DNA of 8,831 nucleotides, taken from the NCBI GenBank assembly GCA_023445705.1, contig JAEXKM010000153.1, positions 1 through 8,831 on the forward strand, given 5' to 3'. The position numbers were made by a program, and so were the translations under genes. This DNA is from Pseudomonadota bacterium (GTDB taxonomy: Bacteria > Pseudomonadota > Alphaproteobacteria > Caulobacterales > Caulobacteraceae). How positions within the stretch are numbered: the first letter of the stretch is position 1; every line of letters starts with the position of its first letter. The notes under the pieces were generated by a model. The model saw only the letters and a list, made by a program, of their open reading frames with translations, searched no databases and was not told the origin of the DNA. Shown here piece by piece: positions 1-6,715 of the stretch.

Positions 1-821
1 GCGACGCTCCCTATCGCGCCGATCCCTCCAATCTCGAGGAGTGGTACGTGCGCGGCGCCAACGGGCAGATGGCGCCGTTCTCGTCCTTCGCCAGCATCTC
101 GTGGTCGCAGGCTCCGACGACTCTCTCCCGGTTCAATGGCATTCCGTCCTTTGAATTCCAGGGCTCGGCCGCGCCTGGCGGTAGCTCCGGCCAAGCCATG
201 GCCGCGATCGAGAAGTTGGCCGCGGACATCCCCGGCACCAGCATCGCCTGGTCGGGCCTCTCCTTCCAGGAGCGGCTCTCCTCGGGCCAGGCGCCGATCC
301 TCTACGGACTCTCACTGCTCGTGGTGTTCCTGTGCCTGGCCGCTCTCTATGAGAGCTGGTCCATCCCGTTGGCGGTCCTACTGGTGGTGCCGCTCGGCCT
401 CGTCGGCGCGGTGATGGCGGTCACCCTTCGAGGCCTGATCAACGACGTCTATCTGCAGATCGGCCTGCTCACGACCATGGGCCTGGCCGCCAAGAACGCC
501 ATCCTCATCGTCGAGTTCGCTGAGCAGGCGGAGGAGCGCGGAGCATCGGCCGTAGAGGCGGTGATCCAGGCCGCCCGCATCCGGCTGCGCCCGATCCTGA
601 TGACCAGCTTGGCTTTCATCTTCGGGGTGCTGCCGCTCGCCATCTCGACCGGCGCCGGCGCCAACAGCCGCATCGCCATCGGCACAGCGGTGATCGGCGG
701 CATGCTGACCGCCACCATCCTGGCGATCTTCTACATTCCGCTGTTCTTCGTCATGGTCCGGCGCGGCTTCCGGGCGATGCGCAAGGGGTCTGGCGACTCC
801 ACGACACTGGAGCCGGCATGA
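1..821 (+). CDS. RND multidrug efflux pump, inner-membrane subunit (AcrB/MexB-like, HAE1), C-terminal part
   Basis: This is the end of a proton-driven resistance-nodulation-division pump, the inner-membrane engine of a tripartite drug efflux complex. The gene is cut by the window start; the reading frame begins at base 3 and about 272 codons are visible, against roughly 1040 in the family. The visible part matches AcrB from about residue 770 onward. It starts with the end of the periplasmic porter domain (WYVRGANGQM, then FSSFASISW), followed by the last five membrane helices. Family hallmarks are FLCLAALYESWSIP, GLAAKNAILIVEF and RLRPILMTSLAF. The lysine of AAKN (codon 492-494) and the Arg and Thr of RLRPILMT correspond to AcrB K940, R971 and T978 of the proton-relay network, so this half looks functional. 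The stop overlaps the next gene's start (ATGA at 818-821), which suggests translational coupling. Substrates cannot be told from this fragment. In Caulobacter an AcrB-NodT arrangement of this kind is a known antibiotic efflux operon. Confidence 0.96.
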   Translation, partial: DAPYRADPSNLEEWYVRGANGQMAPFSSFASISWSQAPTTLSRFNGIPSFEFQGSAAPGGSSGQAMAAIEKLAADIPGTSIAWSGLSFQERLSSGQAPILYGLSLLVVFLCLAALYESWSIPLAVLLVVPLGLVGAVMAVTLRGLINDVYLQIGLLTTMGLAAKNAILIVEFAEQAEERGASAVEAVIQAARIRLRPILMTSLAFIFGVLPLAISTGAGANSRIAIGTAVIGGMLTATILAIFYIPLFFVMVRRGFRAMRKGSGDSTTLEPA

Positions 822-2191
822 GACGCGCCCTCGTCCTGCTGACCGCCCTAGGGCTCTCGGGCTGCTCGCTGGCGCCGCGCTATGTCCAGCCGCAGCTGCC
901 CACACCTGCATCATGGCCCGCGGGCGATCCCTATCTGACGCAGAGCGAAGCCGACCTGCCCAAGATCGGCTATCGGGACGTGTTCACCGACCCGCGCCTG
1001 CAGACGCTGATGGCTCAGGCTCTCGCCAACAACCGCGATCTGCGGGCGGCCAGCGCCAACATCCTGGCGGCCCGGGCCCAATACCGCATTCAGCGGGCCG
1101 AGCGCCTCCCCCAGGTCGACGTTGATGGCCGGTACACGCGAACGGGCGGCGGCTCGGCCCCCAACATCGAATCCTACACCGCGCAGATCGGCGTCACCGC
1201 CTTCGAGCTCGACCTGTTCGGCCGCGTGCGCTCGCTCAGCGACGCAGCGCTAAACCGCTACTTCGCGACCGAGGCGGCCGCCCGCGCCACCCGCCTGACG
1301 CTGCTCGGCGACGTCGCTGAGGTCTGGCTGACCTACGCGGCCGACGCCACCTTGCTGCAGATCGCACAGGACACCGCGGTCAACGCCGAGAACAGCGTCA
1401 AACTGACCCGGGCCAGGCTGCAGGGCGGCATCGCCCCGCGAACGGACCTGCGGCAGGCCGAGACGGTGCTCGCCGCGGCCCAGGCCGACGTCGCCTCCCT
1501 CCGCACGGCGCTTGCGCAGGATATCAACGCCTTGCAGTTGCTGCTCGGATCGCCCGTCGACTCGAACCTGATGCCGACCTCGATCCAGGATGCGAGCCAG
1601 GGCCTGAAAACCCTGCCGGTCGGTCTGCCCTCCGCCGTGCTGTTGCGACGGCCCGACGTAGTCCAGGCCGAGTACGGGTTGCGCGCGGCCAACGCCGAGA
1701 TCGGCGCGGCCCGGGCGGCGCTGTTCCCGACCATCTCGCTCACCGGCGCGCTCGGCTACGCCAGCCCGGCGCTCTCGTCCCTGTTCGACAACGGGACCTA
1801 CACCCGCTCGTTCACGCCGGCCGTGAGCCTGCCGATCTTCCGCGCCGGTGCTGGACTCGCTGGGGTCGAGGCGTCCAAGGCCCAGCGCGACGCCGCTCTG
1901 GCGGAGTACGAAAAGGCCATCCAGTCCGGTTTCCGCGAAACCGCTGACGCCCTGGCCAGACAGGGGACGCTGGCTGAAGAACTCGCCGCGACGCGCAAGC
2001 AGCTGGAGGCCGCGCAGGACACGATGACGCTAACCGAGGCCCGCTACCGCGGCGGGGTCGACACGTTCCTTGCCAGCCTGGTGGCCCAGCGCTCCCTCTT
2101 CACAGCGCAAAGCGCCAACGTCGCCAGCCAACTCGCAGCGGCGGTCAACCGCGTTGACCTCTACCGAGCGATTGGCGACGCCGAAGGCTGA
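818..2191 (+). CDS. Outer-membrane efflux lipoprotein, NodT/OprM family
   Basis: This 457-residue protein is the outer-membrane channel of the tripartite efflux system, forming the trimeric duct that the RND pump exports into. The N-terminus is a lipoprotein signal, MRRALVLLTALGLSGC, with lipobox LSGC and lipidated Cys16. Two outer-membrane-efflux repeats follow. The first runs from about residue 55 (YRDVFTDPRLQTLMAQAL) and the second from about 270 (LLRRPDVVQAEYGLRAANAEIGAARAALFPTISL by pieces). The RRPDV and ARAALFP motifs are typical of the NodT/OprM group. Length is normal for the family (about 450-490). The start ATG overlaps the pump's stop, with GGAG at 809-812 five bases upstream inside the pump gene, so the two are one operon and probably translationally coupled. 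It converges on the ABC-F gene 40 bases downstream. The name NodT is historical and does not imply nodulation. Confidence 0.96.
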   Translation: MRRALVLLTALGLSGCSLAPRYVQPQLPTPASWPAGDPYLTQSEADLPKIGYRDVFTDPRLQTLMAQALANNRDLRAASANILAARAQYRIQRAERLPQVDVDGRYTRTGGGSAPNIESYTAQIGVTAFELDLFGRVRSLSDAALNRYFATEAAARATRLTLLGDVAEVWLTYAADATLLQIAQDTAVNAENSVKLTRARLQGGIAPRTDLRQAETVLAAAQADVASLRTALAQDINALQLLLGSPVDSNLMPTSIQDASQGLKTLPVGLPSAVLLRRPDVVQAEYGLRAANAEIGAARAALFPTISLTGALGYASPALSSLFDNGTYTRSFTPAVSLPIFRAGAGLAGVEASKAQRDAALAEYEKAIQSGFRETADALARQGTLAEELAATRKQLEAAQDTMTLTEARYRGGVDTFLASLVAQRSLFTAQSANVASQLAAAVNRVDLYRAIGDAEG

Positions 2192-2231
2192 TGTGCAGTG
2201 GGCGATCGCGATCGTGGCGAGCAGTCCGGAG
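2192..2231. other. Short convergent intergenic gap with a 12-base palindrome
   Basis: The 40 bases between the two convergent stop codons contain a perfect 12-base palindrome, cgatcgcgatcg, at 2203-2214. It includes the 8-mer GCGATCGC. There is no clear GC-rich hairpin followed by a T run on either strand, so a factor-independent terminator is not visible. The palindrome is short enough to be chance in GC-rich DNA. Confidence 0.5.
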
Positions 2232-3860
2232 CTACCCTCCCGGGTGTAGGCCCGGCGCTTCCTGCCCTGTGCGGCTGACGTATTCGGTATAGCCGCCGCC
2301 GTACTGATGAACGCCATCCGGCGTCAGTTCCAGCACGCGGTTCGACAGGGCCGCCAGGAAGTGACGGTCGTGCGAGACGAAGAGCATGGAGCCCTCAAAG
2401 TCCGCCAGCGACGCCACCAGCATCTCCTTCGTCGCCATGTCGAGGTGGTTGGTCGGTTCGTCGAGGACCAGCAGGTTCGGCGGATCGAACAGCATCTTGG
2501 CCATCACCAGACGCGCCTTCTCGCCGCCCGACAGCACACGACAGGGCTTCTCGACATCATCGCCGGAGAAGCCGAAACATCCCGCCAGGGTGCGCAGCGC
2601 GCCCTGCCCCGCCTGCGGGAACGAACGGTCCAGTGACTCGAAGATCGTTTCTTCGCCGTCCAGCAGGTCCATGGAGTGCTGGGCGAAGTAGCCCATCTTG
2701 ACGCTGGCCCCGATGCTGACGGCCCCCTGGTCCGGCGCGGTCGCCCCGGCCACCAGCTTCAATAGCGTGGACTTACCCGCGCCGTTCGCGCCGAGAACGC
2801 ACCAGCGTTCTTTCCGCCGGACCAGGAAGTCGAGGCCTTCATAGATCGGCTGAGCGCCGTAGCTCTTATGGATGTTGCGCAGGCTGATCACATCGTCGCC
2901 CGATCGCGGCGGGCTCCTGAACTCGAACTGGATGGACTGGCGACGGCGCGGCGCTTCGACGCGCTCGATCTTGTCGAGCTTCTTGACCCGGCTCTGCACC
3001 TGGGCGGCGTGCGAGGCGCGCGCCTTGAACTTCTCGATGAACTTGATTTCCTTGGCCAGCATCGCCTGCTGGCGTTCGTATTGCGCCTGACGTTGCTGCT
3101 CGCCCAGCGCCCGCTGCTGCTCATAGAAGTCCAGGTCGCCCGAGTAGGTGATGAGCGAGCCGCCGTCGATCTCGACGACCTTGCCGATAATGCGGTTCAT
3201 GAACGCGCGGTCGTGCGAGGTCATCAACAGCGCGCCGTCATAGCCCTTGAGGAATTCCTCGAGCCAGATCAGGCTTTCGAGGTCGAGGTGATTGCTGGGT
3301 TCGTCGAGCAGCATGCCGTCGGGCCGCATCAGTAGGATACGGGCCAGCGCGACGCGCATCTTCCAGCCGCCGGAAAGCAGACCGACATCGTCGTCCATGC
3401 GTTCCTGGCTAAAGCTCAGACCGGCAAGCACCTCGCGCGCCCGCGCTTCGAGCGCATAGCCGTCCAGTTCCTCGAAGCGGGCCTGCGCCTCGCCGTAGCG
3501 TTCGATGATGGCGTCCAGTTCGTCGGCCTGGTCAGGATCGACCATCGCCGCTTCAAGCTTGGCCATTTCGCTGGCGAGCGCGCTGACGGGGCCGACGCCA
3601 TCCATCACTGCGGCGACCGCACTCTGGCCCGACATTTCGCCGACATCCTGGCTGAAATAGCCGATTGTCATGCCGGCATCGATCGCGACCAGTCCGTCGT
3701 CCGGTTGCTCCTGACCGGTGACCATACGGAACAGGGTCGTCTTGCCGGCGCCGTTCGGCCCCACCAGCCCGACCTTTTCGCCTTTCTGAATGCCCATCGA
3801 GGCTTCGATGAACAGGATTTGGTGGCCGTTCTGCTTGGAGATGTTTTCAAGGCGGATCAT
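2232..3860 (-). CDS. ABC-F family ATPase, YbiT/EttA size class
   Basis: This is a soluble protein of 542 residues with two ATP-binding cassettes and no membrane helices. Cassette 1 has Walker A GPNGAGKT (34-41), signature LSGGW (162-166), Walker B MLLDEPSNHLD (183-193) and switch SHD (215-217). Cassette 2 has Walker A GANGAGKS (357-364), signature LSGGE (443-447), Walker B LLVLDEPTNHLD (463-474) and switch SHD (496-498). Both catalytic glutamates (E187, E468) are present. The Lys/Arg/Gln-rich linker at about 240-325 is the ABC-F interdomain arm that enters the ribosomal E site in studied members. Family knowledge: these proteins act on translating or stalled ribosomes, and some give antibiotic resistance. 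The length, the lack of a C-terminal coiled coil (unlike Uup and YheS) and the tail FVSHDRHFLAALSNRVLEL are most like YbiT. The start MIRLENISK is the usual ABC-F beginning; no Shine-Dalgarno sequence is evident. The exact subfamily and role are inferred. Confidence 0.95.
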   Translation of the reverse strand: MIRLENISKQNGHQILFIEASMGIQKGEKVGLVGPNGAGKTTLFRMVTGQEQPDDGLVAIDAGMTIGYFSQDVGEMSGQSAVAAVMDGVGPVSALASEMAKLEAAMVDPDQADELDAIIERYGEAQARFEELDGYALEARAREVLAGLSFSQERMDDDVGLLSGGWKMRVALARILLMRPDGMLLDEPSNHLDLESLIWLEEFLKGYDGALLMTSHDRAFMNRIIGKVVEIDGGSLITYSGDLDFYEQQRALGEQQRQAQYERQQAMLAKEIKFIEKFKARASHAAQVQSRVKKLDKIERVEAPRRRQSIQFEFRSPPRSGDDVISLRNIHKSYGAQPIYEGLDFLVRRKERWCVLGANGAGKSTLLKLVAGATAPDQGAVSIGASVKMGYFAQHSMDLLDGEETIFESLDRSFPQAGQGALRTLAGCFGFSGDDVEKPCRVLSGGEKARLVMAKMLFDPPNLLVLDEPTNHLDMATKEMLVASLADFEGSMLFVSHDRHFLAALSNRVLELTPDGVHQYGGGYTEYVSRTGQEAPGLHPGG

Positions 3861-3949
3861 GGGCGCGCTGCTACCGTCTTGGGAAGGAGAACGCCAGTCC
3901 CTCCCCTGCCTAGTGATCAGCGCCTGCAGTCAGAGACCCGACGATCGCG

Positions 3950-3955
3950 TATCAT
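3950..3955 (+). promoter_or_regulatory. Candidate -10 element placing transcription start at the hydrolase ATG
   Basis: TATCAT matches the -10 consensus TATAAT at five of six positions. Exactly six bases separate it from the A of the hydrolase ATG at 3962, which is the normal distance from a -10 hexamer to the transcription start. No Shine-Dalgarno sequence precedes the ATG, so a leaderless mRNA is plausible. No convincing -35 box is present at the usual spacing, so this rests on the -10 and its geometry. Confidence 0.4.
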
Positions 3956-3961
3956 CGCACC

Positions 3962-4639
3962 ATGTCCGGCGAACCCCTGAGCCTTGATCTTCCAAACGGC
4001 GAAACCGTTTCCGCCCTCTGGCAGGCGCCGCCCGCCCCGAGGGCCGTCCTGAGCCTGGCGCACGGCGCTGGCGCGGGCATGACACATCGCCACATGACAG
4101 CCATCGCCGACGGCCTTGAGGCGCGCGGGATTGCGACCCTTCGTTTCCAGTTCCCGTACATGGAGAAAGGGGGCAAGCGGCCAGACGCTCCGCCTGTCGC
4201 CCATGCGACCATCCACGCCGCGGCCGCCGAGGCCGCACGGCGAGCGGGCGGCTTACCTCTCTTTGCGGGAGGCCGCTCGTTTGGCGCCCGCATGACGTCT
4301 CAGGCGCAGGCGCTTACGCCGCTTGAGGGCGTGCGCGGCCTCGTATTCTTCGCCTTTCCGCTGCACCCAGCAGGTAAGCCGAGCGTCGAGCGCGCCGACC
4401 ACCTCGCCAGGGTGACCATCCCTATGCTCTTTCTGCAGGGAACTGCGGACACCCTGGCCCAGCTCGGCCTGCTTCGCCCGGTCGTTTCAGGCCTCGGTGA
4501 ACGCGCGAGGCTCATCCTGGCCGATGGCGCCGACCATTCATTCCACGTCCCTGCCCGTAGCGGTCGCAAGGATGCCGAAGTCATGGATGAGCTGCTCGAC
4601 GAGGCTGCGGGCTGGATCACCTCAGCTTTGCCCGCTTAG
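3962..4639 (+). CDS. Alpha/beta hydrolase, KANL3/TEX30-like small family
   Basis: This 225-residue cytoplasmic protein has no signal peptide. The fold signature is clear: a strand ending in LAHGAGAGM (32-40, oxyanion-hole region), RFQFPYME (61-68), the nucleophile elbow GGRSFGARM with Ser106, GTAD with Asp163, and GADHSFHVP with His192 as the likely catalytic histidine (His195 is a second candidate). The elbow has Ala (SFGA) where many relatives have Gly (S-x-G-G). The order and spacing match the small bacterial hydrolases related to human TEX30 and KANL3, sometimes annotated as dienelactone-hydrolase-like. The natural substrate is unknown for nearly all of them, so only hydrolase activity on an ester or related bond is inferred. 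The gene diverges from the ABC-F gene across 101 bases and appears to be transcribed alone. Its 3' end overlaps the convergent response regulator gene by 18 bases. Confidence 0.9.
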   Translation: MSGEPLSLDLPNGETVSALWQAPPAPRAVLSLAHGAGAGMTHRHMTAIADGLEARGIATLRFQFPYMEKGGKRPDAPPVAHATIHAAAAEAARRAGGLPLFAGGRSFGARMTSQAQALTPLEGVRGLVFFAFPLHPAGKPSVERADHLARVTIPMLFLQGTADTLAQLGLLRPVVSGLGERARLILADGADHSFHVPARSGRKDAEVMDELLDEAAGWITSALPA

Positions 4640-5410
4640 AGCGTTCAGCGACTGATCCAGGCCCAGCGCGGAGACCACTCGAGCGGCGTAGCTGGCGCCG
4701 ACATCGACCATCGCGCCGTCCTCAGTATGCAGGCGCATCAGATTGCGCCCGTTGCGCTCGACGCGACGGATAAGATCGATGCGAACGAACGCAGACCGGT
4801 GGACGCGAACCAGCCGAGCGGGGTTCAAACGACGCTCCAGCTCGGCCATCGTGGTTCGCATGATGTGGGTCCGGCTGGCTGTATGCAGCAGCGCATAGTC
4901 GCGGGCCGCCTCGATCCGCCGTATCTGGTCGATGTCGACTCGAACAAGCCCATCGCGTTGCTTGATCCAGAACGCGTCTTCGTAGGCAGGCCCGCCTTCC
5001 TGCGAGGCCGGTCGCGAGAGCTCAATGCCCTCCTCGGTGTCTCGCCCCTCCCGGAGCCGGCGTCTCGCACGTCGGATCGCTTCCTGCACCCGGTCGAAAC
5101 GAACGGGTTTGAGGATGTAGTCAGCCGCTTCCAGGTCGAACGCTTCCAAGGCGAAGTCGGCGAACGCTGTCACGAACACGATCTCCGGACGGCTCGGGGT
5201 CCTGGCGAGCGCGCGAGTGAGCGCAATGCCGCTACGCCCGGGCATGTGAATGTCGAGCAGCACCAAGTCCGGCTTCAGCTCAGCTATGCGCAGCTCGGCT
5301 TCGTCCCCATCGGCGGCCGAGCCGACGAGCTCCACTCCGGAGGTGAGGGCCAGGCAGGCGCGCAGCCTCTCCAAGGCGAGCGGCTCGTCGTCGACAATCA
5401 GGATACGCAT
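4622..5410 (-). CDS. LytTR-family response regulator (LytR/AlgR type)
   Basis: This 262-residue DNA-binding regulator is activated by phosphorylation. The receiver domain (1-118) has the acidic pair Asp7-Asp8, phospho-acceptor Asp53 in LLDIHMPG, Thr81 in FVTAFADFALEAF and Lys101 in YILKPV, so all receiver catalytic residues are present. A linker of about 25 residues leads to a LytTR domain (about 147-246), recognisable from WIKQRDGLVRVDIDQIRRIEA, the Arg-rich MRTTMAELERRL and VRVHRSAFV. LytTR domains bind DNA through beta-strand loops and usually recognise direct repeats. The start is supported by a perfect AGGAGG ten bases upstream, inside the kinase gene, and the two genes overlap by 13 bases. 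The partner is therefore the kinase encoded just upstream. Targets are unknown; the divergent promoter region at 6511-6715 is the most obvious candidate. Confidence 0.96.
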   Translation of the reverse strand: MRILIVDDEPLALERLRACLALTSGVELVGSAADGDEAELRIAELKPDLVLLDIHMPGRSGIALTRALARTPSRPEIVFVTAFADFALEAFDLEAADYILKPVRFDRVQEAIRRARRRLREGRDTEEGIELSRPASQEGGPAYEDAFWIKQRDGLVRVDIDQIRRIEAARDYALLHTASRTHIMRTTMAELERRLNPARLVRVHRSAFVRIDLIRRVERNGRNLMRLHTEDGAMVDVGASYAARVVSALGLDQSLNALSGQS

Positions 5411-6510
5411 GCGAGACTCGCCTCCTCTTTCCGCTGCTCGATCTGGAGCGGCATGAGCAGCTCGGCGGCGAAGCAGCCATCGGGCGTGGACGTCCGGAAC
5501 GATGCCCGATCACCGAACAACGCCTCCAGACGCGCCCTGACATTGGCGAGGCCGACGCCCGCCCCGTTCGCTGCGGCATAGGCGGGGCCAACTCCGGCGT
5601 CGTCCACAACCGCCAACATTAGGCGTCCCGCGGCCGAACTCGCGCGAATGCTCACGGTCACCGGGTGCTTGGCTCGCGCGACGCCATGTTTGATCGCATT
5701 CTCGGCCAGTGGCTGCAGGATGAAGTGGGGCACCATCGCGCCACGGAGGTGCTCGGGAAACTCGATATCGACCACCAGTCGATCACCGAACCGGGCCGCC
5801 TCGATGTCCAGATAGGAGCCGGTGATGTCGAGCTCTTCCTCCAGCGGAACCAGATCGCCCGGGGCGAGGGTCAAGGACGCGCGGAAGAACTCCGAAAGGC
5901 GGATGACGACCGCTTCGGCCTCCACCTTCCGATCCGCGCCGATCAGGGCGGTGACCGCGTTCAGCGCATTGAAGAGAAAGTGGGGATTGATCTGGAAACG
6001 CAGGGCCGTGAGTTGGGCGGCCTGGGCCGCAGCCTGCGCCGCCGCAAGCCGCCGTTCCTGATCGCGCATACGCGCATTGGTCATCACCAGTTCGACCGCC
6101 GCGACGTAGAGGCCGAACATCCAAAGGTAGATCAGGATGTTGAAGACGAAACCGTCGATCAGGGCGCGCAGCTGATTTGGCGCTTGGAACAGTTCTGCGC
6201 TGATCACGAAGATCACGTGATCCAAGGCGGAGTGGACCAGCGCGGCTAGAAACGCCGCCGCCAACACGACGCTGAGGCGGATACGAGCGCTGACATGGCT
6301 CAGGGCTCGTGCGAGGGCGTAGAGGCCCACTGAGAACATGAAGCCGCAGGCGATGATCACGAAGTACGCGGCGGTCTCCCACAGGGTCAGACGCCCGGTC
6401 CGCAACGCCGGGGCCTGGAAGACCACGAGGCTGAACAGCCAGAACAACAGCGTCAGCCAGAGCGCCGCCGGCCATCCGTTCCAGTTCGTGTCGCGACGCG
6501 GTTTAGACAT
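5398..6510 (-). CDS. Membrane sensor histidine kinase, LytS/YehU/AlgZ type
   Basis: This 370-residue kinase phosphorylates the LytTR regulator encoded next to it. The N-terminal part has four predicted membrane helices (about 15-32, 46-68, 80-102, 120-142) with very short loops and no recognisable PAS, GAF or periplasmic sensor domain, so the signal is probably sensed in or at the membrane. A short coiled segment (145-168, Ala/Gln/Arg-rich) leads into the His_kinase region QINPHFLFN with phospho-acceptor His177. The ATPase domain shows the N box LQPLAENAIKHG (Asn271), the DxGxG box DAGVG (Asp304, Gly306, Gly308) and the glycine-rich GVGLANVRARL (318-328). All parts needed for activity are present. 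The architecture resembles AlgZ of AlgZ/AlgR more than the six-helix LytS with GAF. The start ATG has GGAAGGAA seven bases upstream. It is the first gene of a two-gene operon. Confidence 0.96.
   Translation of the reverse strand: MSKPRRDTNWNGWPAALWLTLLFWLFSLVVFQAPALRTGRLTLWETAAYFVIIACGFMFSVGLYALARALSHVSARIRLSVVLAAAFLAALVHSALDHVIFVISAELFQAPNQLRALIDGFVFNILIYLWMFGLYVAAVELVMTNARMRDQERRLAAAQAAAQAAQLTALRFQINPHFLFNALNAVTALIGADRKVEAEAVVIRLSEFFRASLTLAPGDLVPLEEELDITGSYLDIEAARFGDRLVVDIEFPEHLRGAMVPHFILQPLAENAIKHGVARAKHPVTVSIRASSAAGRLMLAVVDDAGVGPAYAAANGAGVGLANVRARLEALFGDRASFRTSTPDGCFAAELLMPLQIEQRKEEASLACVS
5421..5426 (-). promoter_or_regulatory. Ribosome binding site of the LytTR regulator, inside the kinase gene
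   Basis: AGGAGG (read on the - strand) lies ten bases before the regulator ATG at 5410, within the last codons of the kinase gene. It fixes the start of the regulator and suggests independent, strong initiation in addition to coupling through the 13-base overlap. Confidence 0.75.
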
Positions 6511-6517
6511 CGGGCGC

Positions 6518-6525
6518 TTCCTTCC
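6518..6525 (-). promoter_or_regulatory. Ribosome binding site of the histidine kinase
   Basis: GGAAGGAA on the - strand lies seven bases before the kinase ATG at 6510 and supports that start over the longer upstream extension of the frame. Confidence 0.65.
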
Positions 6526-6557
6526 AGGACGAGCCTATACTGTTTGAAGCCGCTGCG

Positions 6558-6630
6558 GCTCGCCCTCATCGCAGAGAAGGCTTGCCTCGTCGCATTCCTG
6601 GCAGGCTCGGCCAACGCTCGCTTCGTCGCA
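6558..6630. repeat. Three degenerate 15-16 base direct repeats, candidate operator sites
   Basis: Three copies of a GCTYGCYTCRTCGCA-like element start at 6558, 6580 and 6616. Copies 2 and 3 agree at 13 of 15 positions; copy 1 (GCTCGCCCTCATCGCA) is one base longer and more divergent. Start-to-start distances are 22 and 36 bases. A 21-22 base step is about two helical turns, and is the step of the paired sites bound by LytTR regulators such as AgrA. The core CTTCGTC of copy 3 partly resembles the end of the published AlgR site (CGTTCGTC). Function is inferred from position and repetition only; chance similarity in GC-rich DNA is possible. Confidence 0.4.
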
Positions 6631-6715
6631 AGAATTGCGCGGCCCATCGCGGAGACTTTGCTCCCCCCAGCAGCAGCGCCCACTCCGCAAGCTCCTTCCT
6701 CCTGATTGAGCTCCG

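Larger units (their letters stand above)
6511..6715. promoter_or_regulatory. Divergent control region between the two-component operon and the lipoprotein gene
   Basis: These 205 bases carry both start-proximal regions. A possible -10 overlaps on both strands at 6534-6541: TATACT on the + strand (6536-6541) and TATAGG on the - strand (6534-6539). Neither has a good -35 at 17 bases. The - strand version would give a kinase leader of about 20 bases. Beside it is a small inverted repeat GCCGC-T-GCGGC (6549-6559). Three degenerate repeats follow (separate entry). The lipoprotein start has only a weak GAG at 6708-6710. No RNA gene or convincing small ORF was seen. Confidence 0.45.

Noticed and set aside
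378..914. - strand open frame of 178 codons antisense to the RND pump end
   Set aside because: The RND frame is unambiguous by motif, and this antisense frame is His/Arg/Gln-rich without any domain.
2203..2214. Palindrome containing GCGATCGC, recalling the HIP1 repeat of cyanobacteria
   Set aside because: It is a single copy in a genome whose proteins look alphaproteobacterial. It is expected by chance at this GC content and has no terminator features.
2868..3335. A + strand open frame (155 codons) antisense to the ABC-F gene
   Set aside because: It is opposite a fully supported ABC-F coding region. The Leu/Val/Asp/Glu-rich translation is the reverse image of that gene and shows no motif.
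4727..5581. A long + strand open frame (284 codons) antisense to the regulator and kinase genes
   Set aside because: It lies wholly opposite two genes with complete, recognisable domains. Its translation has no family motif and an Arg/Pro/Gln-heavy composition typical of antisense frames in GC-rich DNA.
6453..6683. A possible upstream frame on the - strand running into the kinase gene start
   Set aside because: It is out of frame with the kinase, rich in Arg and Ala, and lacks a ribosome binding site. The kinase has its own good site at 6518-6525.
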